Made by a program: the position numbers and the translations under genes
NCBI RefSeq assembly: GCF_024494695.1
Contig: NZ_JANHDP010000004.1
Coordinates: forward strand, 434,001-498,000
Source of the DNA: Natronoarchaeum rubrum
GTDB taxonomy: Archaea > Halobacteriota > Halobacteria > Halobacteriales > Natronoarchaeaceae
Direction of reading: 5' to 3'
Length of the DNA: 64,000 nt
Part shown: piece after piece, positions 9,067 through 17,118 of the stretch
How positions within the stretch are numbered: position 1 is the first letter of the stretch
Layout of the letters: the number at the start of each line of letters is the position of its first letter
The notes under the pieces: model-generated
Databases searched by the model: none
Told to the model about the DNA's origin: nothing
Seen by the model: the letters and a program-made list of their open reading frames with translations, nothing else

Positions 9067-9176
9067 GTAAGACGGCCACAGCGTGTGGGACTCGCACGCA
9101 CCGCGCCGTTGGCCCCGCACGACCCGTTCTTCCGGGCACACGCCCTCGCCTCCCGCGTGTAAGACGACCGTCTTAC
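9067..9176. promoter_or_regulatory. Candidate RHH operator upstream of cdrS-ftsZ2
   Basis: Upstream of cdrS (minus-strand promoter region) the word GTAAGACG occurs at 9067-9074 and again at 9159-9166. The second copy is part of an inverted repeat GTAAGAC-N4-GTCTTAC (9159-9176). Repeated short half-sites of this kind suit ribbon-helix-helix proteins, so CdrL or CdrS autoregulation is a reasonable guess. Binding is not shown by sequence alone. Confidence 0.5.
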
Positions 9177-9267
9177 GCGATTATAGCCTCTTGGGCATAC
9201 GTAATAAAGGTAACGCCGGACGTAAAACGCGCCAGTAAACAACTGTCTCGCAACCGCTCCGCAACGT

Positions 9268-9894
9268 TTACGCCGAGTCGAGCACGTCCGCGGCTGCCGT
9301 CCGACGACCGCAGCCCGGACAAAACGCCCAGTCCGATCGGAGCTCGTCGCCGCACTCGCAGAACACGCGACGCGTCGCCTTCTCGCCGCAGTTCGGGCAG
9401 TAGACGTGGTCGCCGTCGACCGTCTCGCCGCACTGTCCGCACGTCTGACCGCGCGCGTCGTCGGCGTTCGGGTCGGATAGGCGCTCGTCCTCGGCCGTGC
9501 GCGCGTCGGCAGACGCCCGTGTCTTACACTCGTCGTCGGCGTCCTCGACGGCGGCGCCGCGCGAATCCTCGACCGTCACGTTGACGTTGACATCTTGGGG
9601 ACCGTTCCCGCTCGCGCCCGCGTGACCAGCGCCGAGTCGCTCGTCGAGCGCGGCGTCGACCCGCCGTTCGACTAACTCGTCGACGCGTGCCGCGAGGAGA
9701 TCGTCGAAGCTCTCGGCTCGGCCCGCATCCTCGGACTCCGACACGGTGGCGGTAGCGTCGGTCGACTCGTCGGCGCTGTCCGACGCCTCCAGATACTCGC
9801 GGAGCGCCCGGCGCATCACCTCGCTCTTAGACGTCTCGAACGTCTCGAGTTCCTCGACGAGGTCGTCGTCGGCGCGGAACGTGATTTTGCTCAT
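9268..9894 (-). CDS. cdrL: CdrL, long RHH protein with C-terminal zinc ribbons
   Basis: A 208-residue protein from ATG 9894. An N-terminal ribbon-helix-helix domain (ITFRADDDLVEELETFETSKSEVMRRALREYLE) is followed by a long acidic linker. Two zinc-ribbon modules end the protein: CGQCGETVDGDHVYCPNCG, then CECGDELRSDWAFCPGCG. CdrL is the long RHH partner encoded next to cdrS-ftsZ2 in haloarchaea and regulates that operon. The upstream in-frame start at 9921 would add nine residues before the RHH strand and is less likely. Confidence 0.88.
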   Translation of the reverse strand: MSKITFRADDDLVEELETFETSKSEVMRRALREYLEASDSADESTDATATVSESEDAGRAESFDDLLAARVDELVERRVDAALDERLGAGHAGASGNGPQDVNVNVTVEDSRGAAVEDADDECKTRASADARTAEDERLSDPNADDARGQTCGQCGETVDGDHVYCPNCGEKATRRVFCECGDELRSDWAFCPGCGRRTAAADVLDSA

Positions 9895-10044
9895 GGCCCC
9901 GTTCGTTAATTTGTCCGTCATCCTGCTATTTCAATGTTCGTACGCTGTCTGACGCGTGTCTGTCACCGGGCTGTGGACGGCTCGCACGGAGCCGTCGGAT
10001 AATAACCCTTAAGTCCGGTTGCGGTTTTAGTTGAAATCGCGTGC

Positions 10045-10118
10045 CCGCCCTTAGCTCAGACTGGTAGAGCAGTCGACTGTAGATCGACTTGTCCCCCGTT
10101 CAAATCGGGGAGGGCGGA
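10045..10118 (+). tRNA. tRNA-Tyr(GUA)
   Basis: The cloverleaf can be folded by eye. The acceptor stem is CCGCCCT (10045-10051) with AGGGCGG (10111-10117), and the discriminator is A at 10118. The D-stem is GCTC/GAGC. The anticodon stem GTCGA/TCGAC encloses loop CTGTAGA with anticodon GTA at 10079-10081. The T-stem is CCCCG/CGGGG with loop TTCAAAT. There is no intron and CCA is not encoded. Its 3' end is the integration site of the element that follows, and the gene stays intact. Confidence 0.95.
10102..10118. repeat. attL core (3' end of tRNA-Tyr)
   Basis: AAATCGGGGAGGGCGGA covers part of the T-loop, the T-stem 3' strand, the acceptor 3' strand and the discriminator. It is identical to 32331-32347. 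A shorter 13-base match is at 32214-32226. Confidence 0.85.
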
Positions 10119-10167
10119 TCTTCTCCGCAGTCGTTTTCGAACAGACAGCGAATAGCGTGCCGCCCTG

Positions 10168-10200
10168 CGATTTCCGGCCCTTCCAGAGAGCCGAAAATCG
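10168..10200. promoter_or_regulatory. Imperfect inverted repeat before the first element operon
   Basis: CGATTTCCGGC (10168-10178) and GCCGAAAATCG (10190-10200) pair over 10 of 11 positions around an 11-base centre. They lie between attL and the first small gene at 10270. It could be an operator for the element's early operon or an arm-type site for an integrase. Neither is proven. Confidence 0.4.
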
Positions 10201-10269
10201 TGAACTGAACACGTTTCAAATCGCACCCCTTCGCCGTCCCGCGAATCTCATAGCAGACGGAGGGCCGGC

Positions 10270-10383
10270 ATGAGCCGGTTCTGTCCACGCTGCGGCGGGC
10301 GGATGACCACCACGACGTCGCGCGGCGGCATCGCTCGCCGCGTCTGCGAGAATGGCCCCGACTGCGGGCGTGGTGACGAATGA
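10270..10383 (+). CDS. 37-residue zinc-ribbon mini-protein
   Basis: A short reading frame coding MSRFCPRCGGRMTTTTSRGG and continuing to a second Cys pair (CENGPDCGRG). It thus has two Cys knuckles typical of a single zinc ribbon. The next gene starts inside its stop codon (ATGA overlap at 10380), which strongly suggests translation as part of the operon 10270-11492. Function unknown; small zinc proteins at this position are common in haloarchaeal viruses. Confidence 0.65.
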   Translation: MSRFCPRCGGRMTTTTSRGGIARRVCENGPDCGRGDE

Positions 10384-10763
10384 GTCTCGGCGTCGAGCAA
10401 GCGGCGGCGTCGATCGAACGCCAGCTCGGTGAGCCGTCCCGACTCAGGTTCCCCGACGACTGGACGTTTACATCGTCGTGGGAACGCGCTCAGCGGGAGC
10501 GCGATGCTGGCGGCCCCGTCTCGCCCGCTGAGCGCGTCGTGTTGCTCGGGGGAGGCAAACCCCACCGCGTACTGTTCGCCATCTACGACGGCGCGCTACG
10601 CGCCGAGTGCGACTGCGAGGGCTACCGCTACCGCGGCTGGTGCGCTCATGTCGCGTCGTGCTGGTGGCGCTGGGTCCGGTCGGATCTCGCAGTCGTCGAT
10701 CTCGACACCGGAGAGACGCACGTCTCACCGCCTTGGTGGCTGTCCATCGGAGGTGGGCGATGA
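10380..10763 (+). CDS. SWIM-type zinc-finger protein
   Basis: A 127-residue protein with a CxCx(n)CxH SWIM motif, seen as AECDCEGYRYRGWCAH (about residues 75-90). SWIM domains bind DNA or proteins in diverse contexts. The rest has no enzyme motif. The start overlaps the preceding stop (ATGA) and its own stop overlaps the next start, so it is translationally coupled within a viral-type early operon. Standalone SWIM proteins recur in haloarchaeal proviruses, but their job is not known. Confidence 0.75.
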   Translation: MSLGVEQAAASIERQLGEPSRLRFPDDWTFTSSWERAQRERDAGGPVSPAERVVLLGGGKPHRVLFAIYDGALRAECDCEGYRYRGWCAHVASCWWRWVRSDLAVVDLDTGETHVSPPWWLSIGGGR

Positions 10764-10954
10764 ACACCTACCGCCGAGAGCGGCAGGCATGTCCAGTCCC
10801 GCGCACGGGCACGGGCGAGCGCGTGAGTCTCCCAGCGACCCAGGGAGGGGTGTCCTACGTACTCTCGGTTTACACGAAAATCGTTCGCAGTACCGGGGTT
10901 TCGTCGCGTATGACACGGGCTGTTTGCGTCATGCGAGAGAGGTGGTCGGCGTGA
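10760..10954 (+). CDS. Small protein of unknown function
   Basis: A 64-residue frame starting MNTYRRERQACPVPRTG. It is basic, has three Cys residues, and lacks any motif recognised here. Support comes from the exact ATGA overlaps at both ends with the SWIM gene and the RHH gene, a pattern kept across the operon. The composition is otherwise unremarkable. Confidence 0.5.
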   Translation: MNTYRRERQACPVPRTGTGERVSLPATQGGVSYVLSVYTKIVRSTGVSSRMTRAVCVMRERWSA

Positions 10955-11349
10955 GTCGGATGGAAAGCCCGACTGACGCGACGAGTCGAGTCACCATTCG
11001 GGTGCCCGAGAGCCTCCTCGAAGAGTACGACGAGGCGCTGGAGGACCGAGAGACGGATCGAAGCAAGGACATTCGGCGCTACATGCGGAGCGTCGTCAAC
11101 GCTCCTGACCCTGACGAGAGCCGGCAGCCGCCGACCGACGATGAAACGCTGGCGAAAGGCTACGCGGCGCTTCGGAAGGCAGGTGCCGGGCGGTCGGTTC
11201 CGGTACGCGAGGCAAAGAGCATCGTCGCCCGTGAGACGAACATCCCCTCTGAGAGCGTCAGTCGGCGCGTGCTCAAGCGTCTCGAACGCCGTGGGTATCT
11301 CGCGTGGGGTGGTGACCCAATTAACGATCCGTGGGTGACCGTCCGATGA
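10951..11349 (+). CDS. RHH plus winged-helix DNA-binding protein
   Basis: About 129-132 residues, starting at GTG 10951 (overlapping the previous stop) or ATG 10960. The N-terminal part (SRVTIRVPESLLEEYDEAL) is a ribbon-helix-helix strand and helix followed by DRSKDIRRYMRSVV. The C-terminal half (AVREAKSIVARE through SRRVLKRLERRGYLAW) reads as a winged helix. It is a likely element-encoded regulator or integrase accessory factor. IntSNJ2-type recombination needs two small accessory proteins, and this is one candidate here, by inference only. Confidence 0.75.
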   Translation: MSRMESPTDATSRVTIRVPESLLEEYDEALEDRETDRSKDIRRYMRSVVNAPDPDESRQPPTDDETLAKGYAALRKAGAGRSVPVREAKSIVARETNIPSESVSRRVLKRLERRGYLAWGGDPINDPWVTVR

Positions 11350-11492
11350 CGTACTGCCAGAGCTGCGGAGCCCACGTCTCCGATCGATTCGCGCGCGTCT
11401 GTGGCGACAATGACGGGCGAGTATGGAACTGCCCCGAGTGTACGTCGGGGTGCCAGGACCGGCATCTCCGGCAGACCGCACCGCCGCAATAG
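11346..11492 (+). CDS. 48-residue zinc-finger protein (DUF7563-like)
   Basis: The frame codes MTYCQSCGAHVSDRFARVCG followed by a second knuckle CPECTSGC. The layout CxxCGAHVSDRF...CxxC is the small zinc-finger family common in haloarchaeal proviruses (DUF7563-like). The start overlaps the RHH stop (ATGA). It is the last gene of the left operon, and 63 bases separate it from the VP3-like gene. Confidence 0.7.
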   Translation: MTYCQSCGAHVSDRFARVCGDNDGRVWNCPECTSGCQDRHLRQTAPPQ

Positions 11493-11524
11493 GCCACTTT
11501 CAGCGGCCGAACCTGCGATTTTTT

Positions 11525-11993
<469 letters not shown>

Positions 11994-12018
11994 CCGCGGA
12001 AAACGGAGACTCAACACA

Positions 12019-12150
12019 ATGAGCATTCATATTTCGGACGAACTGGAACAGACGCACCCGGAGACCATTGCGTTCCTCGCCTTCTCTGGCGCGGCAACCG
12101 CGCTCGCCGGGATCGCCGGACTGACCGCTGCCGGTGCGGGGGTGATTTGA
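12019..12150 (+). CDS. 43-residue single-helix membrane peptide
   Basis: A short frame coding MSIHISDELEQTHPETIAFL followed by a Gly/Ala-rich hydrophobic helix ending GAGVI. Its TGA stop is directly followed by the GTG start of the spike gene (no gap), so it is likely translated in the structural operon. A short Ala/Gly membrane helix next to VP3 and VP4 may be a minor virion protein. Function unknown. Confidence 0.6.
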   Translation: MSIHISDELEQTHPETIAFLAFSGAATALAGIAGLTAAGAGVI

Positions 12151-14085
12151 GTGGCGACTGATGACGGCCACAGCCCACGCCTGAACTGCGAAGTCTGCCG
12201 GCGTGACGTACTACGCGGACTCGGTGCGGCAGGCGCCACGGCAGCGCTCGCAGGGACGGCCTCGGCACGGAACCGGACGGGTAACTACACCGATCCGGAC
12301 TCGGAGTACATGGCCGCGGTGGGGAACTTCGGCTACGGGATGGGTTCGCTCGCGTACTTCTCTGGGAAGGCGATCGACGGCATCGCCTCGCTCGCGCCCT
12401 GGGGCGACGAGAGTTCGTTCAAGGAGAAGTACGAGTACCAGCAGCGTCTGGAGATCTACCGTCGAGCGTACGACTTCGAGCAGATGGAAAAGCGCGCGCT
12501 CACTGGCGTTGAGAACCAAGCGAACCTGTACAGTCGCGTTGCGATGGAAGATGGCCTGCTCGAACTGTTCAATCAGGCCGAGAACGGCGCCTCTCGAACG
12601 GATGCGACTGCAGCTGCCAAGCAAGTCGTGCGCGACGAGTGGGACAAGATCCTCCAGCAGATGCTCACCCACTTCGAGCAGAACGTGCTGGCCGTTCGCA
12701 ATTGGTACAACCACCTGAACGGCCTCCCGACGGATATCTCAACCGACGACGGGAGCATCGCGTACTCCATGATCCCCGAATGCCCGTTCTCGGGGAAGAT
12801 CGAGCAAAATGGCGTCTGGGTGGGCGTCGACAACACCTACACGATCAGCACCTACGAGGAGTCGGTCGACGTGGAGGGCATGGGGCCGAACGATTTCGAG
12901 CCGATGGCGCCGGATGGGCTCTTCGTCGCAAAACTGCCGAATGACCTGACAACGCCGTACAGCGGCGGGACCAACTGGGAGACCTACGACGACTACAGCC
13001 TCTGGAACTCCGTTGGCAACCGCATGGACGGCGGGTTTGAGTTCCCCGAGGATCAAAGCTCGTCTGAGTACAGTCCCCCAGAGATCTGGACTGCCACGAG
13101 CGATACCGGCGCGGGGCCGAACGACGTGTACCTCGGGCTGCGGTTCTACCCGCCGAACCCGGCGCACTTCGACGTGAACGAGGATCAGGTCGAGGACGTG
13201 AGCGACCACCCGAACGCGCATGTGCTGATGCACACGCGCTACCTGAACGTGCTCGATACGATCGAGACCGAGCGCCAGAACTCGCTCGACGGCGTCGAAG
13301 CCTGGGCCAACAGCAACTACGTCGAGATGCGAGATAACCCCAACCAGTGGGACCGCGAGGATATGGTCGGGCCGTCGGCACTCCAGGATTCGGCGGCCAA
13401 CGCCTCGAATCCGGCAGAGGCGGCGCTCCAACTTCGCGGGATGGGCATCCCCGTCAACAACGAGACCGACGTTCTGTTGGAGTTCCCCGAACAGACCGAC
13501 CTGAACGGGAATCCGATCCAGGCACCCGGCTACCTCGGCGCGACGAACCCGCCCGAAGGTGGCTTCCCCGTTGGCGAAGTGATCGACCCCGAAGACCAAG
13601 AGGGCGGGATCTTCTTCGCCCACTGGGAAAACGACGTGTCGACCGAGGACTCCCCAGACAGTGACGGCGGGAACACGACGGACGGCAATACGACGGACGG
13701 GAACACCACGGACGGAAATACGAGCGACGGCGGGCTCGACGGCGAGCAGGACGACGACACCGGCACCTACTCCGAGCTGGTCCAGCCGTTCAAGATCGTC
13801 GCGACGGCCGACGGATCGGACACGCTGACGATGAACGCCCGCGACGTGTCCACGCCGGACTACGACTGGCAAGAAGTCGTCGACAACCTCGAAGACCTAA
13901 ACACGGCCCAGGAAGACGCTCGCAACCAGACGATCAACGTGATCAACGAGGGCGGCAGTGGCGGACCGCTCATCCCCGACGACTTCGACCTCGGGACCGG
14001 GAGCCCGCTCGCCGGGCTGGCGATCATCGGCGGGGCGATCATCGCAGTCGGCGCTGCCGTGACCAACCTGCTGCCGGGGAACTGA
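12151..14085 (+). CDS. VP4-like pleolipovirus spike protein
   Basis: A 644-residue protein with a GTG start. The twin-arginine signal CRRDVLRGLGAAGATAALAG is cleaved near TASA (residue about 39). A long beta-rich acidic ectodomain follows, then four GNTT/S repeats (residues 507-526, each an N-x-T/S sequon), a predicted coiled-coil stretch (about residues 574-600) and a C-terminal membrane helix (about residues 618-640). This is the layout of pleolipovirus VP4, the fusion spike anchored by its C-terminus. It is somewhat longer than many VP4 proteins. Gene order VP3-VP4 supports the call. Confidence 0.82.
   Translation: MATDDGHSPRLNCEVCRRDVLRGLGAAGATAALAGTASARNRTGNYTDPDSEYMAAVGNFGYGMGSLAYFSGKAIDGIASLAPWGDESSFKEKYEYQQRLEIYRRAYDFEQMEKRALTGVENQANLYSRVAMEDGLLELFNQAENGASRTDATAAAKQVVRDEWDKILQQMLTHFEQNVLAVRNWYNHLNGLPTDISTDDGSIAYSMIPECPFSGKIEQNGVWVGVDNTYTISTYEESVDVEGMGPNDFEPMAPDGLFVAKLPNDLTTPYSGGTNWETYDDYSLWNSVGNRMDGGFEFPEDQSSSEYSPPEIWTATSDTGAGPNDVYLGLRFYPPNPAHFDVNEDQVEDVSDHPNAHVLMHTRYLNVLDTIETERQNSLDGVEAWANSNYVEMRDNPNQWDREDMVGPSALQDSAANASNPAEAALQLRGMGIPVNNETDVLLEFPEQTDLNGNPIQAPGYLGATNPPEGGFPVGEVIDPEDQEGGIFFAHWENDVSTEDSPDSDGGNTTDGNTTDGNTTDGNTSDGGLDGEQDDDTGTYSELVQPFKIVATADGSDTLTMNARDVSTPDYDWQEVVDNLEDLNTAQEDARNQTINVINEGGSGGPLIPDDFDLGTGSPLAGLAIIGGAIIAVGAAVTNLLPGN
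13669..13728 (+). repeat. Four tandem 15-bp units in the spike gene
   Basis: Four in-frame 15-base units code G-N-T-T/S-D. They give a Thr/Asn linker just before the membrane-proximal part of the spike. Each unit carries one N-glycosylation sequon. Third-base differences between units (aac/aat, acg/acc) show that the array is not newly expanded. Confidence 0.8.
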
Positions 14086-14087
14086 CC

Positions 14088-14639
14088 ATGCGCCGGCTCT
14101 TTTTCGCGCTGTCGCTGGTTGTAGCGATGGCTCTGGCGATGGGCATGGGCGCGGGCGGCGCGCTCGCACAGGAGAACACGACGAACGGAAGCGCAGTCGA
14201 GGCGGGCGCGGACTACGAAGAGACGGTCGGCCCGAACGTCCGACTCGTCGATTGGTCGTACACCGCCGGCCAATTCACGCTCGAATTCGAAGCGGATGAA
14301 CCGACCTCGGTGTCGATCACAGAGGCAGGGACGTGGAGTGAGGGAAGCGGCCAGTTCAACTACGTCGAGCAGGTCGTCGGTGAAGGCCGCTCGACGGTCG
14401 TCGTGCCGGTCAGCGATCGGGACGGCGCCGCGGTCGGGATCACGACCCCGGCGAGTATGGACCAGGGCACCGGCGCGTACGTCTCGATCGGGACCGACGA
14501 GGAAACCCAACAGAATCCACTGACAACGTTTGGTGGGGAGTCCGGGCTATTCACCGGCGTCTTGATGACGATCGCGCTGGCGGCTGTCTCGGCGTGGTAC
14601 GTGGTCCGCTCGGAGAACTCCGGGGTGATCGAAGCATGA
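14088..14639 (+). CDS. Pleolipovirus ORF6-like exported membrane protein
   Basis: A 183-residue protein with a Sec-type signal (MRRLFFALSLVVAMALAMGMG, cleavage near ALAQ), a beta-rich acidic domain and a C-terminal membrane helix (about residues 150-174, TGVLMTIALAAVSAWYVV). It sits between the spike and the next membrane protein, where pleolipoviruses encode a conserved protein of unknown role (ORF6 in HRPV-1). It is two bases after the spike stop, so co-translated. Confidence 0.7.
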   Translation: MRRLFFALSLVVAMALAMGMGAGGALAQENTTNGSAVEAGADYEETVGPNVRLVDWSYTAGQFTLEFEADEPTSVSITEAGTWSEGSGQFNYVEQVVGEGRSTVVVPVSDRDGAAVGITTPASMDQGTGAYVSIGTDEETQQNPLTTFGGESGLFTGVLMTIALAAVSAWYVVRSENSGVIEA

Positions 14640-15409
14640 GCGACACCAGCGGCACCTTCGGCGGGTGGTCCGACCGCATCACCTACCTGCTGGCAGAGGG
14701 CCAGCTCCTTGCGGCGGGGCTGGCCGTTTCGGTCGGCATCCTGATCGTCTGGTTCAAGCCGTCGCTACCGGGTATCCCACCGATTGCCGGTGGGATCTTC
14801 GCGGCACTGCTACTACTCGGACCGCCGCTGCTCGGACTGTTCGTCACGGGCGCGCGGGCACTACGGAACCGGAACATGGTGACGGTCTACCACATCAACG
14901 GCCGGACTGACGAGCGCGAGAAGTACTACGTCGCACCGGAAGTCTGGTCACAGAAGACCGTCGACGGCCCAAGCCCATACCTCTGCAACAACGGCGACGC
15001 CTACGAAGTTCGGGAGTTCGACTGGCACGAAGACGTCGGGACGCTCGCCGTCCGGGGTTGCTACATGAGCCAGATGGCCGACTCGAAACTCGTCACCTGT
15101 AAGGCGATGCTCGAAGACGTCCACGGCGATCTCGTCGAGGCGTACTTGGACCTGAACCGGCTCCGCGGTCGAATCTCCAAGATGGGGCTGCAGATCCAAT
15201 CCGACGTGATCAACGAAGAAGCCGAGGCCGACGAGCGCGGTCAGATGAACCCGCGGACAGCCGTGAGTGATCGGTTCGAGGCGGCAAAGAAGAACGCCGA
15301 GCAAGCCGAGAACGACGAGATACAGGACATCGAACAGTACGCCAACGAATACGCCGACGAACACGGTGTGCAGCCGCCTGCCACCACTGACGGAGGAACC
15401 GATGAGTGA
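14636..15409 (+). CDS. Pleolipovirus ORF7-like membrane protein
   Basis: A 257-residue protein from ATG 14636 (overlapping the previous TGA). Two hydrophobic segments (about residues 20-42 and 48-72) are followed by a basic patch (RALRNRN) and a long cytoplasmic-type domain rich in acidic helices, ending in a low-complexity tail. The position between the ORF6-like protein and the ATPase matches the conserved ORF7 of pleolipoviruses, whose role is unknown. The tail (about residues 200-240) may form a coiled coil. Confidence 0.7.
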   Translation: MSDTSGTFGGWSDRITYLLAEGQLLAAGLAVSVGILIVWFKPSLPGIPPIAGGIFAALLLLGPPLLGLFVTGARALRNRNMVTVYHINGRTDEREKYYVAPEVWSQKTVDGPSPYLCNNGDAYEVREFDWHEDVGTLAVRGCYMSQMADSKLVTCKAMLEDVHGDLVEAYLDLNRLRGRISKMGLQIQSDVINEEAEADERGQMNPRTAVSDRFEAAKKNAEQAENDEIQDIEQYANEYADEHGVQPPATTDGGTDE

Positions 15410-16571
15410 CGAACAGGACAACTACACGGTTGGCGGATTCCGCGAGTACCAGAGCGACAATCTCGCGCGTGATCCCGACGAGGTACTTCCGCACTCAGGG
15501 TTCGTGCGCGACGAACAACTTGACCGGCAGATGACCGTCCGGGCGCTCCACCATGATCCCGACCGGTGGACATCGAAAGCGCCGGCGGACTACCTCGGGG
15601 TACAGAAGAACCTCGATATTCTCCGGGCCGAAGGAGGTCACACGGCCCGGCAGGCACTCGAAAACGGCGACTCGCTCACCCTCAAGCACTACATCGGTGA
15701 TCCCTCGCAGGAGGCTGACCTCGCGGGACTAAAAGCGAAGATGCGCCTGGAGCAGATCGTCGATGGACCGGCGCCGGTGATCGTAGTCTTGGGCGAGATG
15801 GGCGCCGGCAAGTCCGACTTCGCTGGGCTGTTGGGCCAGCTCCGTGCGCACGTTGTCGACCAGGATCTACTCGTCGGGAGCAACATTCGGACGCTCTCGA
15901 GGAACGACGAGTGGGTGCGTGAGGATGGAACAGTCGACGACGGATACATCCCGAACTACCCACTGCTGACTGAGTGGGTCCAGCAGGACGGGAATCCCGT
16001 CGAAAATCCCCAGCAGCCGAAGCTGTTCATCGGTGACGAGTTCTCGTCGCACGGCAGCGGCACCGGCGAGGACGGCCACAAGGTCCGGAAGCTGATGGGG
16101 CCGCTGGTGTTCAAGATCCGCAAGTACGGCGGCGCACTCATCTACATCGGCCACGACGAGAGCTCGATCCACCCGATGCTCTGGCGCGTCGGCACGATCA
16201 TCAAGAAGACGTCGAAGAAGGAGGCGATCGTCGCCGATCGAATCTCGAACGGGAAGCTCGTCGACGTCGAGTCACGCCCACTCCGTGGCATCCCCCAGAC
16301 CGATTGGAGCATGGCGACAAAGGAGGCCAGCGAGTGGTCCTGGGAAGCGCCGTCGGGCGAGGAGACAGCAGATACGGGAATCGACGATACGGACGTGAAA
16401 CGCGTCGCGATGTGGACGATGCAGGCCTGTCGCGAACAGGGAATGTCGCCGCGTGAAACTGCCGAGTTCGTGCCCTACAGCCACACTACCGTCAACAACT
16501 GGTTGAACGAGTACGACGAAGGCGGCGAGAAGCGCGAGTGGGTTTCCAGCGTGGAGGCCGCAATCGCATGA
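15402..16571 (+). CDS. VP8-like P-loop ATPase with C-terminal HTH
   Basis: A 389-residue protein from ATG 15402, overlapping the previous gene by eight bases. Walker A is GEMGAGKSD (about residues 130-138) and Walker B is KLFIGDEFSSHG (about residues 206-217). The last 60 residues (MSPRETAEFVPYSHTTVNNWLNEY) form a helix-turn-helix. Pleolipovirus VP8 is a virion-associated putative ATPase, and the place at the end of the structural operon fits. A DNA-handling role is suggested by the HTH but is unproven. Confidence 0.78.
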   Translation: MSDEQDNYTVGGFREYQSDNLARDPDEVLPHSGFVRDEQLDRQMTVRALHHDPDRWTSKAPADYLGVQKNLDILRAEGGHTARQALENGDSLTLKHYIGDPSQEADLAGLKAKMRLEQIVDGPAPVIVVLGEMGAGKSDFAGLLGQLRAHVVDQDLLVGSNIRTLSRNDEWVREDGTVDDGYIPNYPLLTEWVQQDGNPVENPQQPKLFIGDEFSSHGSGTGEDGHKVRKLMGPLVFKIRKYGGALIYIGHDESSIHPMLWRVGTIIKKTSKKEAIVADRISNGKLVDVESRPLRGIPQTDWSMATKEASEWSWEAPSGEETADTGIDDTDVKRVAMWTMQACREQGMSPRETAEFVPYSHTTVNNWLNEYDEGGEKREWVSSVEAAIA

Positions 16572-16694
16572 GGGCGCGACGGTGTAAAGCTGTAAATCGC
16601 AATCGACCCCCCTTTAGTAGCCCATACGCCGCTCGACTCCCAGACGGTCGTCGTACGATTGCGATGGGCGCGCGAGCGAGTGGCCAGCGGAGGA

Positions 16695-16703
16695 TTATAT
16701 ATA
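16695..16703 (+). promoter_or_regulatory. TATA box for the nuclease-like gene at 16714/16729
   Basis: TTATATATA lies 11-19 bases before ATG 16714 but 26-34 bases before the in-frame GTG at 16729. The spacing favours a leaderless transcript starting at the GTG. Confidence 0.55.
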
Positions 16704-16713
16704 ACAGCGCGCG

Positions 16714-17112
16714 ATGCGCGTGGTCCGAGTGAATCGGTCGAAGCGAGCGAACCACTTCGGGACGATCTGCGAGAAGCGAATGGCGAAGAAGCGCCGGTTC
16801 GATCTCGACCGGGCGAGCTGGCACGACGCACGATTCCAGAACGGAACGCCGGTCGAGATCAAGAGCACGATGGTCGAGCACGCCGACGGCCAGCCCGGTA
16901 ACTTCAAGATCTATCGGCAGTACCACGACCGGCTCCGGCAGGCTGACGGCTGGTACTGTTTCGTCGTGTATCGGCCACACGGACGCTCGGGCTGTACCGT
17001 GCTCGACGACAAGATGGTCCGCGCGGGCGATCTCCCGTTAATTCGGTGGCACGGCGGTGGTGACCACCGCGATACGCAACAAGCGAAGATCGATATTTCG
17101 GCAATCTTCTGA
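16714..17112 (+). CDS. Small PD-(D/E)XK nuclease-like protein
   Basis: Up to 132 residues (127 if the GTG at 16729 is used). Candidate catalytic residues are Glu20, Asp38 and Glu48-x-Lys50 (GTPVEIKSTM), the order seen in Holliday-junction-resolvase-like and restriction-like nucleases. The C-terminal half is beta-rich with a WYCFVVYRP strand. Similar small proteins occur after the VP8 gene in proviruses. It could resolve DNA intermediates of the element or be a host-defence factor. Confidence 0.6.
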   Translation: MRVVRVNRSKRANHFGTICEKRMAKKRRFDLDRASWHDARFQNGTPVEIKSTMVEHADGQPGNFKIYRQYHDRLRQADGWYCFVVYRPHGRSGCTVLDDKMVRAGDLPLIRWHGGGDHRDTQQAKIDISAIF

Positions 17113-17118
17113 ACAGAG

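Noticed and set aside
10214..10230. TTTCAAATCGC near attL as an extra att copy
   Set aside because: Only about nine bases match the tRNA T-loop and the GGGGAGGGCGG core is absent.
16568..16732. Short frame from an ATG overlapping the VP8-like stop
   Set aside because: It is coupled by position but its product is basic and without motif, and the frame runs through the TATA box of the next gene.
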